NCBI GenBank assembly: GCA_031396205.1
Contig: JANNKH010000103.1
Span: 100,981-164,980, forward strand
DNA from: CAISIP01 sp031396205
Lineage (GTDB): Bacteria; Pseudomonadota; Gammaproteobacteria; Burkholderiales; Burkholderiaceae_C
DNA: 64,000 nt
Reading direction: 5' to 3'
The first letter of the stretch is position 1. Each line of letters opens with the position of its first letter. The notes under the pieces are model-generated. The model did no database searches, was not told the DNA's origin, and saw only the letters and a list, made by a program, of their open reading frames with translations. The translations under genes were made by a program, and so were the position numbers. Below, in pieces: positions 9,088-17,295 of the stretch.

Positions 9088-9245
9088 GGCGTTCTCCTTG
9101 AAGGTGGGTTGTTGGGCGGAATTGCCAACCAGATTCATACGCGGCAATCGTCGGATTGGATTCAACAATCGAAGCGCCATGGGTTGGGTTGCACAAGCTG
9201 CACTATCCTTGGCAGCTTCCACTTCACGATGCGCCACGCCTTGCA

Positions 9246-11258
9246 ATGTCGTCCAATTCATCCACTCCGTCCTACTTGATTGGTGTCGACACCGGCGGCA
9301 CCTATACCGATGCGGCCATCATCGAGGCCCGTGGCCACCGCGTGCTGGCGCGGGCCAAGGCCATCACGACCAAGGGCGATCTGGCCATCGGCGTGACCGA
9401 GGCGATCAACCAGGCGGTAGCGCAATTGCCGTCCGGATTGCGGCCACAGGACATCGCGCTGGTCTCGGTGTCGACCACGTTGGCCACCAATGCGGTGGTC
9501 GAGGGCCATGGCAGCGCCGTGGCGGTGGTGCTGGTCGGCTTCGATCCCCGGATGGTCGAGCGCACCGGCATCGCGTCGGCGTTTCCAGGCGTGCCGGTGA
9601 TCACCATCAGCGGCGGGCATGACCACAATGGCGAGGTGGCGCAGCCGCTGGACCTGCCGGCGCTGGCAACGGCGCTCGATGGGGTTGCGGACAAGGTCGA
9701 TGCGTTTGCGGTGGCCTCCACCTTCGCGGTGCGCAATGCCGCGCATGAGCACGCGGTACGCGAGGCCATCGGGGCGCGCACCGGCAAGCCGGTGACGGTG
9801 TCGACCGAGTTGTCCTCGTCACTCGATGCACCACGCCGGGCCCTCACCGCAGCGCTCAACGCACGCCTGATCGCGCGGGTCTCGACCCTGATCGATGCGG
9901 TGCAGCGGGCCATGTCCGCAATGCAGATCCAGTGTCCGCTGATGATCGTCAAGGGCGACGGCACGCTGGCGCTGGCCGAATCGGTGGCTCGGCGGCCGAT
10001 CGAGACGGTGCTCTCGGGCCCGGCTGCCAGTCTGGTCGGCGCCCAGTGGTTGTCGGGCTTGAACAGCTTTATTTTGTCGGACATGGGTGGCACCACGACC
10101 GACCTGGGCGTGCTGCAGGACGGCCGCCCGCGCATCACCGACGACGGCGCCGAGGTTGGCGGCTGGCGCACCATGGTGCGCGCGATCGACGTGCGCACCA
10201 TCGGGCTTGGCGGCGACAGCGAGATCCATATCGGGGCCAACGGCCGGATCGGCGTCGGCCCGCAGCGGGTCGTGCCGGTCGCGCTGCTGGGGGCGCGTTT
10301 TCCGGAAATCCAGGCCCTGCTCGAAGCCGATCTGGCCGACGTGGACGGCGGCTCTGCCCTGCACGGGCGCTTTGTTCTGTTGCCGTTTGGCGCGCGCGCC
10401 GGCGCAGCGGGCGGCGAGCTGCCGCCGCGCGAACGCGAGATGCTGGCGCTGGTGACGGAGCAACCGCAGTCGCTGCGCAAACTGGCGCGAACCTTTGGCG
10501 CCCAGCGCATTGTGTTGTCGCTCAAGCGCCGCGGGCTGGTGCAGATCGGCGGCCTGACGCCGTCGGACGCCGCCCATGTGCTGGGCCTGCAGCACAACTG
10601 GTCCACACCAGCGGCCATGATGGCGGCGCAACTGGGTTGCCGCTTGCACGAAATGAAGTTTCCGACACCCGAGCGGACACAGCATTTCGCGCGCGAGATC
10701 TGGAGCGAGACGGTGCGGCTTAGCGCGCGCGCGATCCTGGACATGGCGGTCGGCGAACACCTGAACGAAGACAAGCTGGTGCATGCGGTTTGCGCGGGGG
10801 ATGGCGTGCTCGGTCTGGCGCGCATCAGCGTCACACCCACGATCCCGGTGGTCGCGGTGGGTGGGCCGGTGGGGGTCTATTACGGCGAAGTGGGCCGTCG
10901 TCTGGGTTGCCCGATCGTGTTCCCGGAATACGGCGATGTGGCCAACGCGATTGGCGCCGCTACCGGTGTCGTCGCGCAGACGGTGTCGGTGCATGTGGCA
11001 GGCAACGGCGGGGGCCTGTTCGTGCTCCATTCCACCGTCGGCACGCGCCAGTTCGCCGATCCGGCCGAGGCGATCACCGCCGCCACCGTGCTGGCCCGCG
11101 AAGCCGCCGCCGATGCCGTGGTGGCAATGGGTGCGAGCAATCCCGAGGTACACATCGTGATCCGCAAGCAGATGCTGCCCAATGCGACCAGCGACGCCGG
11201 ATTGCTGGAAGCCGTCGTGACCGCCGAGGCTATTGGCCGCCCGTCCGCGGCGCTCTGA
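9246..11258 (+). CDS. hydantoinase/oxoprolinase family protein (HyuA-like)
   Basis: This 670-residue protein has the actin-like ATPase motifs of the HyuA/oxoprolinase A family: GVDTGGTYTDAAIIE near the N-terminus and LSDMGGTTTDLGVL near residue 278, plus a C-terminal AVGGPVGVYY segment. Family members hydrolyse ATP to open hydantoin or 5-oxoproline rings, usually with a HyuB-type partner. None is adjacent, so this is a solo A-subunit-like protein of unknown substrate. The ATG at 9246 matches the family N-terminus. Upstream in-frame codons do not look like protein. It ends 30 bp before the convergent MocR gene. Confidence 0.88.
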   Translation: MSSNSSTPSYLIGVDTGGTYTDAAIIEARGHRVLARAKAITTKGDLAIGVTEAINQAVAQLPSGLRPQDIALVSVSTTLATNAVVEGHGSAVAVVLVGFDPRMVERTGIASAFPGVPVITISGGHDHNGEVAQPLDLPALATALDGVADKVDAFAVASTFAVRNAAHEHAVREAIGARTGKPVTVSTELSSSLDAPRRALTAALNARLIARVSTLIDAVQRAMSAMQIQCPLMIVKGDGTLALAESVARRPIETVLSGPAASLVGAQWLSGLNSFILSDMGGTTTDLGVLQDGRPRITDDGAEVGGWRTMVRAIDVRTIGLGGDSEIHIGANGRIGVGPQRVVPVALLGARFPEIQALLEADLADVDGGSALHGRFVLLPFGARAGAAGGELPPREREMLALVTEQPQSLRKLARTFGAQRIVLSLKRRGLVQIGGLTPSDAAHVLGLQHNWSTPAAMMAAQLGCRLHEMKFPTPERTQHFAREIWSETVRLSARAILDMAVGEHLNEDKLVHAVCAGDGVLGLARISVTPTIPVVAVGGPVGVYYGEVGRRLGCPIVFPEYGDVANAIGAATGVVAQTVSVHVAGNGGGLFVLHSTVGTRQFADPAEAITAATVLAREAAADAVVAMGASNPEVHIVIRKQMLPNATSDAGLLEAVVTAEAIGRPSAAL

Positions 11259-11288
11259 GCTAAATGGCGCCGCTTGGCGCGCCACCGG

Positions 11289-12662
11289 TCAGGACTTTGG
11301 CGTGCCCTGGTGCAGCACCTGCGCCACGATGTGCAGCCCATGGCGCAGTGCATCGACCGCGCCAGCGGCGTTCAGGCTGATGCGCACCGCCTGCGGCGGT
11401 GCGGCCCGGCCGACACTGAAATGGTCCATCGTGCGCACCAGCGCACCCGCCCGGCGCAGCGCCGCGGCGAAGTCGTCGGCGCGCCAGGCGCCCGGCATCG
11501 GCAGGTACAGATGGGGCAGGTCGTCGGCCGAGCGAAAATCCGTGTGCTGCAGGCAGCGCCGGGCCAACGCCAGGCGTTCGGCAATACAGCTGCGCTGGCG
11601 TTCGATCAGATCCTGCGCGACGCCGCTTTCCAGCCACAGCGTCAGGATTTCGGGCATCAGCGGTGCCACCATCCAGCAGTCGGCGCGGATGCTGGCAGCC
11701 ACCTTGTCGAGCCATTGGGGCGAGGCTTCCAGGTAGCCGACGCGCAGCCCCGGCGCCATCACCTTGCTCAAGCTGGCGATCAGGAAGGACTGCTCGGGCA
11801 CCCAGGTCGACAGGGCCGGCAGCGGCTTGGCGATGACCGCCGCATGCACCATGTCCTCCATCAAAAGCAGGTTGTGGCGCCGCACGACCACCGCAATATC
11901 GGCGCGCCGCTGCATCGACATGGTGGCCGTGGTCGGGCTGTGCAGGCTGGGCGTGCAGTACATCATCCTGCTGCCATAGGTTTTTGCCGCCTTGTCCAGC
12001 GCTTCGGGCAGCAGCCCCTGTGCATCCATGTCCAGTCCGATGACCTGCAGGCGCATCGAGCGGGCCAGCGCCATCAGGCCGGAATAGCTGAGCGACTCGG
12101 TCAGGATGGTGTCACCGGGTCGGGCGATGGTGCGCAACACCGCGGCCAGCGCATGCTGCGCACCGTGCGTCACCATGACCCGGCTCCATGCGCCGCTGGT
12201 GCCGTACGCCTTGAGCCAGGTTGCGCCGGCGATGCGGTGGCGGGTGGCGCCGGCTTCGGGTTGGTAGTCCAGCAGACCGTCGGCCTGTGGTCCTGGCATG
12301 CCCAGGTGGGACAGCGTCTGGCGCAGCGACTCCATGTCCTGCGTCGCAATTGCGACGTTGTGCGCCAGGTCAATCAGCCGCGTGGCAGGCTCTGGCTCCG
12401 TTGCGGGTCGCCAGGCGTCGAGGTTGCGCACATAGGTGCCGTCGCCCACCCGTGCCAGCGCCAGCGCCTGGCGCTCCAGTTGCGCATACGCCCGGCAGAC
12501 GGTGCCGACCGTGACGCCAAGTCGCCGGGCCATGACCCGGTGCGAAGGAAGCTTTTCACCTGGCGCTATCTGGCCGTTGATGATCGATTGCGCCAGATTG
12601 TCCGCGATCGCCTGGTATTTGGATGGTGGTCGGGCCACCGGTTTCGGCAATGGGTGTTTCAT
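11289..12662 (-). CDS. MocR-type regulator (GntR HTH fused to aminotransferase domain)
   Basis: This 457-residue protein has an N-terminal GntR winged helix (residues about 12-78, with SHRVMARRLGVTVGTVCRAYAQLE) joined to a class I aminotransferase fold. The latter has a PLP-lysine motif SLSKVMAPGLRVGYL and MVTHGAQHAL. MocR regulators sense an amine or PLP-linked ligand and usually control a neighbouring gene. This one is divergent from the gamma-butyrobetaine-hydroxylase-like oxygenase, so that oxygenase and the HD gene behind it are the likely targets. The regulator is complete. No ligand can be named. Confidence 0.9.
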   Translation of the reverse strand: MKHPLPKPVARPPSKYQAIADNLAQSIINGQIAPGEKLPSHRVMARRLGVTVGTVCRAYAQLERQALALARVGDGTYVRNLDAWRPATEPEPATRLIDLAHNVAIATQDMESLRQTLSHLGMPGPQADGLLDYQPEAGATRHRIAGATWLKAYGTSGAWSRVMVTHGAQHALAAVLRTIARPGDTILTESLSYSGLMALARSMRLQVIGLDMDAQGLLPEALDKAAKTYGSRMMYCTPSLHSPTTATMSMQRRADIAVVVRRHNLLLMEDMVHAAVIAKPLPALSTWVPEQSFLIASLSKVMAPGLRVGYLEASPQWLDKVAASIRADCWMVAPLMPEILTLWLESGVAQDLIERQRSCIAERLALARRCLQHTDFRSADDLPHLYLPMPGAWRADDFAAALRRAGALVRTMDHFSVGRAAPPQAVRISLNAAGAVDALRHGLHIVAQVLHQGTPKS

Positions 12663-12764
12663 GTTTCAGCGGGCTTGCGGGATGGCCCGTGACGGGGAGT
12701 CTAGTGGCTGCGGCGACGGACCGGGCCGACAGGACGGCAGGCCAGCACCACCCATCTCTTGGCC

Positions 12765-12779
12765 ATTAGTATTACTAAT
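12765..12779. promoter_or_regulatory. palindrome ATTAG-N5-CTAAT in the MocR/oxygenase intergenic region
   Basis: ATTAGTATTACTAAT is a 15-bp palindrome (6-bp arms, 3-bp centre) in the 232-bp divergent gap. It fits the form ATTAG-N5-CTAAT, also seen at 25530-25544 in front of a GcvA-like LysR gene. CTAAT is the known half-site of E. coli GcvA. It may be an operator for the oxygenase or for the MocR gene. Confidence 0.45.
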
Positions 12780-12894
12780 CCTCCGACGCATGTTTGCTCG
12801 TTTGAATCCTTGGTGCGAAACACGGACACTCGCGCAGCGTCGCCAGCACGGCGAAGATTATTTATCGCCATTTGGCGCAGTGGGAATGAAAGCC

Positions 12895-14211
12895 ATGCCT
12901 GAGACAAGTAGCCCGGACAGTTGCAGCAACACCGTCGACATTGCGTATCCCGTCTCGCAAGGAGCATGGACCGAGCAGTTGGCATGTGACCAGACGGAGC
13001 ACCATAAGCTGGCCGACATCCGGGCGGCCGACCGCACTTTGCCGCCGCTGTCCGATGCGGATTGGGCTGCGCCGAATGGTGCCCGCATCCGCGTCGCCAC
13101 GCAGGGCGCGTCGCCCCAGGTGCTGCTGCGAAACGGCCTTGTCGATACGATGCTTCCCGCGTTGTGGCTGCGCGCGCGCAGCCCCGACCCGAGCCAGCGC
13201 GACGCGCTGACCGGCCAGCGGCTGATGAATCCGCACCGGCTGCCAGATGATCTCGCGCTGACCGATGCCTGGCTGGATGCAAAGGGTCTGCACCTGGCGT
13301 TCAGCGACGGTTTTTCCGGCTATTTCGATCCGGCCGAGCTGGTGGCCGGATCGGTGCTCGACGAGGGCTGCCCGGCGCCCCTGCCCTGGCGCGCCGATCT
13401 TTGGCCGCTGCCGTCCTACCCGTGGGATGCCCTGCAGAGCGACGATGCGGTGCTGCACCGTGCACTCAGGGACTACATCGAACGCGGTTTCCTGCTGATC
13501 GAGGGCACGCCGACGCAACCCGATTCCATCCTGGAGATCGCGCGGCACTTCGGCTCGGTGCGCGAAACCAATTTCGGCCGATTCTTCGAAGTCTATTCGC
13601 GCCCGGAGTCGACCGATCTGGCCTACCGGCCGGTGGCGCTCGGGCCGCATACCGACAACCCCTACCGCAACCCCGTACCCGGTATCCAGTTGCTGCATTG
13701 CCTGCAGAATGAAACCTCGGGCGGCCTGTCGACCCTGGTCGACAGCCTGGCGGTGGCGCAGCAACTGCAACAGGAAGATCCCCAGGGCTTCGCGCTGCTG
13801 GCCAGCGTGCCGGTGCGCTACGAATACCGCGACGCCGACAACTGGCTGGTGGCGGTGCAGCCGATGATCGAACTCACTGGCAAAGGCGCAATGATGGGCG
13901 TGTTCTACAGCCCGCGGCTGGACGACATTCCGTTGATGTCCGACCAAGACACCCGCGCCTACCACCGCGCGCGCAAGCGCTTCGGCACCCTGCTGTCCGA
14001 TCCGCAGTACGAATGGCGCTTGCGGCTCGAGCCGGGCCAGCTGATGATGTTCGACAACAACCGGGTGTTGCATGGCCGCTCGTCGTTCGACCCATCCGAG
14101 GGGCATCGCCAGTTGCAGGGCTGCTACATTGACCGAGATGGCCCGCGCGGGCTGTACCGCATGCTGAGTCAGCGACTTGGCGCCGAACCGGCCGTATCGA
14201 CTGATCACTGA
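12895..14211 (+). CDS. gamma-butyrobetaine hydroxylase-like Fe(II)/2OG dioxygenase (TmpA-like)
   Basis: This 438-residue protein has the two-part architecture of gamma-butyrobetaine hydroxylases. An N-terminal domain (about 60-165, with ALWLRARS and DGFSGYFDPAEL) precedes a TauD/TfdA oxygenase domain. The facial triad is H252-x-D254 (GPHTDNPYRNP) and H393 (VLHGRSSF), with R405 available for 2-oxoglutarate. The cysteines that bind zinc in GBBH N-terminal domains are absent. The next gene encodes an HD-domain protein, the TmpA/TmpB arrangement that oxidises 2-(trimethylammonio)ethylphosphonate to glycine betaine and phosphate. Carnitine synthesis is the alternative. A start at 12886 is also possible; 12895 has a better-spaced GGGA. 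Confidence 0.8.
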   Translation: MPETSSPDSCSNTVDIAYPVSQGAWTEQLACDQTEHHKLADIRAADRTLPPLSDADWAAPNGARIRVATQGASPQVLLRNGLVDTMLPALWLRARSPDPSQRDALTGQRLMNPHRLPDDLALTDAWLDAKGLHLAFSDGFSGYFDPAELVAGSVLDEGCPAPLPWRADLWPLPSYPWDALQSDDAVLHRALRDYIERGFLLIEGTPTQPDSILEIARHFGSVRETNFGRFFEVYSRPESTDLAYRPVALGPHTDNPYRNPVPGIQLLHCLQNETSGGLSTLVDSLAVAQQLQQEDPQGFALLASVPVRYEYRDADNWLVAVQPMIELTGKGAMMGVFYSPRLDDIPLMSDQDTRAYHRARKRFGTLLSDPQYEWRLRLEPGQLMMFDNNRVLHGRSSFDPSEGHRQLQGCYIDRDGPRGLYRMLSQRLGAEPAVSTDH

Positions 14212-14230
14212 ACACCGGGAGCATTGCATC

Positions 14231-14815
14231 ATGGACACCGTCGACTTCATCGAGATGAAACAGGGTACGAAGGCGGAATACGAATTCCTGCATACGCAGG
14301 AGAGCCGGTACATCCGCGCCTTGCCCGACCGGCTGCTGGCCGCGCTGCAACGGCTGGATGGCTCGCTGGAAGGCTACAAGGTCAGCCGCCTGACCCATTC
14401 ACTGCAGGCCGCGTCCCGCGCCGAGGCCGATGGCGAAGACATCGAGATCATCGTCGCGGCGCTGGTGCACGACCTTGGCGACGAACTGGCGCCGGAGAAC
14501 CACTCGCAGCTGGCAGCGGCCATCGTGCGACCGTACGTGCGCGCCGAGGTGACCTGGATCATCGAGATGCACGGCCTGTTCCAGATGCAGTATTACGCCC
14601 AGCACTATGGGCGCGACCCGAATGGCCACCTGGCCTTGCGCAACCATCCCTGGTACCACGCCTGCATGCGGTTTTGCGAGCGATTCGACCAATCGGCGTT
14701 CGACCCGGACTATCCGACCCGGCCACTGTCGCATTTCGAGCCCATGCTGCGCAAGGTGTTTGGCCGCGTGCCGTTCGATTCGGGTGTGCTCAAGGAGCCG
14801 ACGCGCCTGGAGTGA
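14231..14815 (+). CDS. HD-domain protein (TmpB/PhnZ-like oxygenase or phosphohydrolase)
   Basis: This 194-residue HD-fold protein has its metal ligands in order: H56 (RLTHSLQ), H80-D81 (LVHDLGD), H91, H114 and D153 (FCERFDQ). The VSRLTHSLQAA segment resembles PhnZ, the mixed-valent diiron oxygenase that cleaves hydroxylated phosphonates. However, the PhnZ Tyr24/Glu27 positions align with Leu46 and Tyr49 here. It starts 19 bp after the oxygenase stop with a GGGAG ribosome-binding site, so the two are one operon. It may cleave the hydroxylated product of its partner (TmpB-like), or it may be an ordinary phosphohydrolase. The pairing with a GBBH-like enzyme favours the first. Confidence 0.78.
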   Translation: MDTVDFIEMKQGTKAEYEFLHTQESRYIRALPDRLLAALQRLDGSLEGYKVSRLTHSLQAASRAEADGEDIEIIVAALVHDLGDELAPENHSQLAAAIVRPYVRAEVTWIIEMHGLFQMQYYAQHYGRDPNGHLALRNHPWYHACMRFCERFDQSAFDPDYPTRPLSHFEPMLRKVFGRVPFDSGVLKEPTRLE

Positions 14816-14883
14816 CCTGGCGCGCAGCGGCCCTGGGGAGGGATCCGCTGCGCGGGTTGGTAGCCACCGGTGCCCAGGCTGCT

Positions 14884-15798
14884 TCAGCCGGGCATCGACA
14901 GGCCTTCGCCGCGCAAGTTCTCGCCGAGGAAATCGAGCAACAGGCGCACCGCGGGCACCAGGCCGCGACGTGACGGGAAAACGGCATGAACAATGCCCCG
15001 CGGAGGCGCCCAATCAGGCAGAACGTGCACCAGCGTTCCGCGCTTGATCTCGTCGTGGCACAGGTAGTCCGGCATCCAGCCGATACCGACGCCCTGCAAC
15101 ACGGCCAGCTTGAGCGTCAACAGGTCGTCTGCGACCAGACGCGGCGTGTGCTGAACGGCAACCTGCGCACCCGAAGGACCCATCAGCTGCCATGTGGTGC
15201 GCCCGTTGGCCGACGCCATGGCCACCGTGTCAAAGTGCTGCAATGCCAGCGGCTGCTCGGGCCGGCCCTGGCGCTCCAGCTGCGACGGGCTGGCCACCAG
15301 CAGGGCCGTGCTTTCGCCAAAACTCTTGAGCACCATCGAACCACTGTCGTCGAGCGAACTGCGCACACGCAGCGCGACATCGAAGCCTTCCTCGACCATG
15401 TCGACGGCGCGGTTGCTCACCTGCATGTCGATGCTGACCTGCGGGTAGCGCGCCAGAAATCGGGGCAAGAGCAGACCGATACTGGACTGCGCCAGCGTGA
15501 TCGGGCACGCGACCCGGATCGTGCCACGGGGTTCGGTATGGGATTGGGCCACCGCCTGTTCGGCGGCCAGGGCTTCTTCGCGCATCGCCACGCAATGGCG
15601 GTGGAACATCTCGCCCACCGCCGTGAGCGACAGCTTGCGTGTCGTGCGTTGCAGCAAACGCGCGCCGAGTCGGGCTTCGAGTTCGGCGACTCGGCGCGAC
15701 AGGCGCGACTTGGGCAGGCCCAGACTGCGCCCGGCGGCGGCGAATCCACCCTTGTCGACCACCTCGGCGAAATACCACATGTCGTTCAGATCGCGCAT
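14884..15798 (-). CDS. LysR family transcriptional regulator, divergent from azoR
   Basis: This 304-residue LysR protein has an N-terminal winged helix (residues 1-60: DLNDMWYFAEVVDKGGFAAAGRSLGLPKSRLSRRVAELE) and a periplasmic-binding-like effector domain of the CrgA/AaeR kind (PRGTIRVACPITLAQSSIG). It is transcribed away from azoR across a 158-bp gap, the usual setting for a LysR regulator controlling its neighbour. Homologues near azoreductase or quinone reductase genes respond to quinones or similar electrophiles, and this is an inference here. The gene is complete. Confidence 0.9.
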   Translation of the reverse strand: MRDLNDMWYFAEVVDKGGFAAAGRSLGLPKSRLSRRVAELEARLGARLLQRTTRKLSLTAVGEMFHRHCVAMREEALAAEQAVAQSHTEPRGTIRVACPITLAQSSIGLLLPRFLARYPQVSIDMQVSNRAVDMVEEGFDVALRVRSSLDDSGSMVLKSFGESTALLVASPSQLERQGRPEQPLALQHFDTVAMASANGRTTWQLMGPSGAQVAVQHTPRLVADDLLTLKLAVLQGVGIGWMPDYLCHDEIKRGTLVHVLPDWAPPRGIVHAVFPSRRGLVPAVRLLLDFLGENLRGEGLSMPG

Positions 15799-15956
15799 AT
15801 TGGTCTCCGATTGTCCTGCTGGTAGGACGATGAATCGCCATTTTGGCTACTTATCAATGATTAATCGCGTCCACACAATATAACTACCGGACGATGCGAG
15901 GCTTAACCCGTTGATTGCACGCCGCTCTCCAGAACCGCAAACCATAGACAGGAAAC

Positions 15957-16616
15957 ATGACCATGCGACTACTTCATATCGATTCCAGCATTCTGGGCAC
16001 CCAATCGGCCTCGCGCGAACTCACTCGGGCGATCTCGCAGCAGTGGATCGACGCAGATCCAGACACAGTGGTCGACTACCTGGACCTGGCGGTGAGCACG
16101 CCCAGCCATCTGTCGAGCGAATCGCTCGGATTCCGTCAGCCATCCAAACCGGCTGGCGAACTCAGCGCGGTGCAACGGCGCGAAAACGCGGTCTCCGAGG
16201 CGCTGGTCAGCCAATTCCTGGCGGCTGACGTGATCGTTGTCGGGGCGCCGCTGTACAACTTCTCGATCCCCAGCCAGCTCAAGGCATGGATCGACCGGAT
16301 CGCGCAGGTCGGCCGCACATTCACCTACACCGACAAGGGACCCAAGGGTCTGGCCATTGGCAAGACCGTCATCGTGGCGTCGACCCGCGGCGGTGTGTAT
16401 TCGACCACCGACGGCGGCCGTGCGATGGAACACCAGGAGAGTTATCTGCAGACCGTGTTCGGTTTCCTGGGCATCACCGACGTGCGTTTCGTGCGTGCCG
16501 AAGGGCTGGCGATGGGCGAGGCGCCCAAGGCCGATGCATTGGCGTTGGCTGGCGCTGAGATCAAGGCGCTGGACACCGTGTCGGCGAATCAGTCCGAACT
16601 GGTGCAGGCGGCCTGA
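15957..16616 (+). CDS. azoR: FMN-dependent NADH:quinone oxidoreductase / azoreductase
   Basis: This 219-residue flavodoxin-fold enzyme has the AzoR motifs: MRLLHIDSSILGTQSASREL (FMN phosphate loop), VGAPLYNFSIPSQLKAWID (about residues 95-113), and a RGGVYS loop. AzoR reduces quinones and azo bonds with NADH and protects against thiol stress from quinones. The length is slightly above the family norm. The start has an AGGAA ribosome-binding site 5 bp upstream. It is divergent from a LysR gene that probably controls it. A perfect 14-bp inverted repeat about 90 bp after the stop probably ends the transcript. Confidence 0.93.
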   Translation: MTMRLLHIDSSILGTQSASRELTRAISQQWIDADPDTVVDYLDLAVSTPSHLSSESLGFRQPSKPAGELSAVQRRENAVSEALVSQFLAADVIVVGAPLYNFSIPSQLKAWIDRIAQVGRTFTYTDKGPKGLAIGKTVIVASTRGGVYSTTDGGRAMEHQESYLQTVFGFLGITDVRFVRAEGLAMGEAPKADALALAGAEIKALDTVSANQSELVQAA

Positions 16617-16701
16617 GTCGGTCGACGCGGCTGGAACCGCCGCAGCAGGGGACAGGCGCAAGACGCCGGCGACCGGCGCTGCGATGTGCCATGGACCGAC
16701 C

Positions 16702-16735
16702 GCAATACCGCGCAGCCAGGTCTGCGCGGTATTGC
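16702..16735. terminator. perfect 14-bp stem-loop downstream of azoR
   Basis: GCAATACCGCGCAG and CTGCGCGGTATTGC are exact reverse complements with a six-base loop (CCAGGT). There is no T-run after the stem, so it is either a weak intrinsic terminator or an RNA-stabilising hairpin. It sits between azoR and the thioredoxin-like gene, and is the only strong structure in that gap. Confidence 0.5.
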
Positions 16736-16789
16736 CTGCTAGCATCGCGGGCGTCATGAACCGCGACGGCCCTTTAACGCCAACCAGCC

Positions 16790-17134
16790 ATGGCTGACCC
16801 GGATCTGCTGGTGGTTTGCCTGTGCGCGCAGTGGTGCGGCGTGTGCCGTGACTACGGCGCCATCTTCCAGCGGGTTGCGGCGCAGTTCCCGTTGGCCCGC
16901 TTCGTCTGGATGGACATCGAGGATCAGGCCGATCTGGTCGATGCGATCGACGTCGAGACCTTTCCGACGGTATTGATCGCCGCAGGCCATCGGCCAGTCT
17001 TCTTCGGTTCCCTGGCGCCGCAGGCCGGGACACTGGAGCGCATCGTGCGCGACCGCGCCGCGCAGGCCGACACACTGCCGGAGTCGAGCGTCGCGCTGCA
17101 GCAGTTGGTGCGGCAATTGCGCGACCGGCCCTGA
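16790..17134 (+). CDS. thioredoxin-like protein
   Basis: This 114-residue protein has a thioredoxin fold with an active-site motif AQWCGVCRDY (CGVC, cysteines near residues 16 and 19) and a cis-proline segment VETFPTVLI. There is no signal peptide, so it is cytoplasmic. The atypical CGVC dipeptide and the lack of the usual N-terminal strand suggest a specialised thiol reductase rather than housekeeping thioredoxin. It stands alone between the hairpin after azoR and the LysM gene. A shared role with azoR in redox stress is possible but not shown. Confidence 0.82.
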   Translation: MADPDLLVVCLCAQWCGVCRDYGAIFQRVAAQFPLARFVWMDIEDQADLVDAIDVETFPTVLIAAGHRPVFFGSLAPQAGTLERIVRDRAAQADTLPESSVALQQLVRQLRDRP

Positions 17135-17295
17135 ATGCCGCGTTGACCGCGACAACGCTGTCGGCCCATCGCATGCCGGACGATTGCGGCGTCGACGTCT
17201 GCCCAGGCGGGGCTTACAACTTTACAATCCCCGGCGTTGGCCAGAGGATCGGCTCGCCTACAGTACACCATTCGCCAACCGGGAGGTGGCTTTGC

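Noticed and set aside
12436..12894. Longer N-terminus for the GBBH-like oxygenase
   Set aside because: The extension runs antisense through the MocR helix-turn-helix region and across the divergent promoter. Family members start near 12886-12895.
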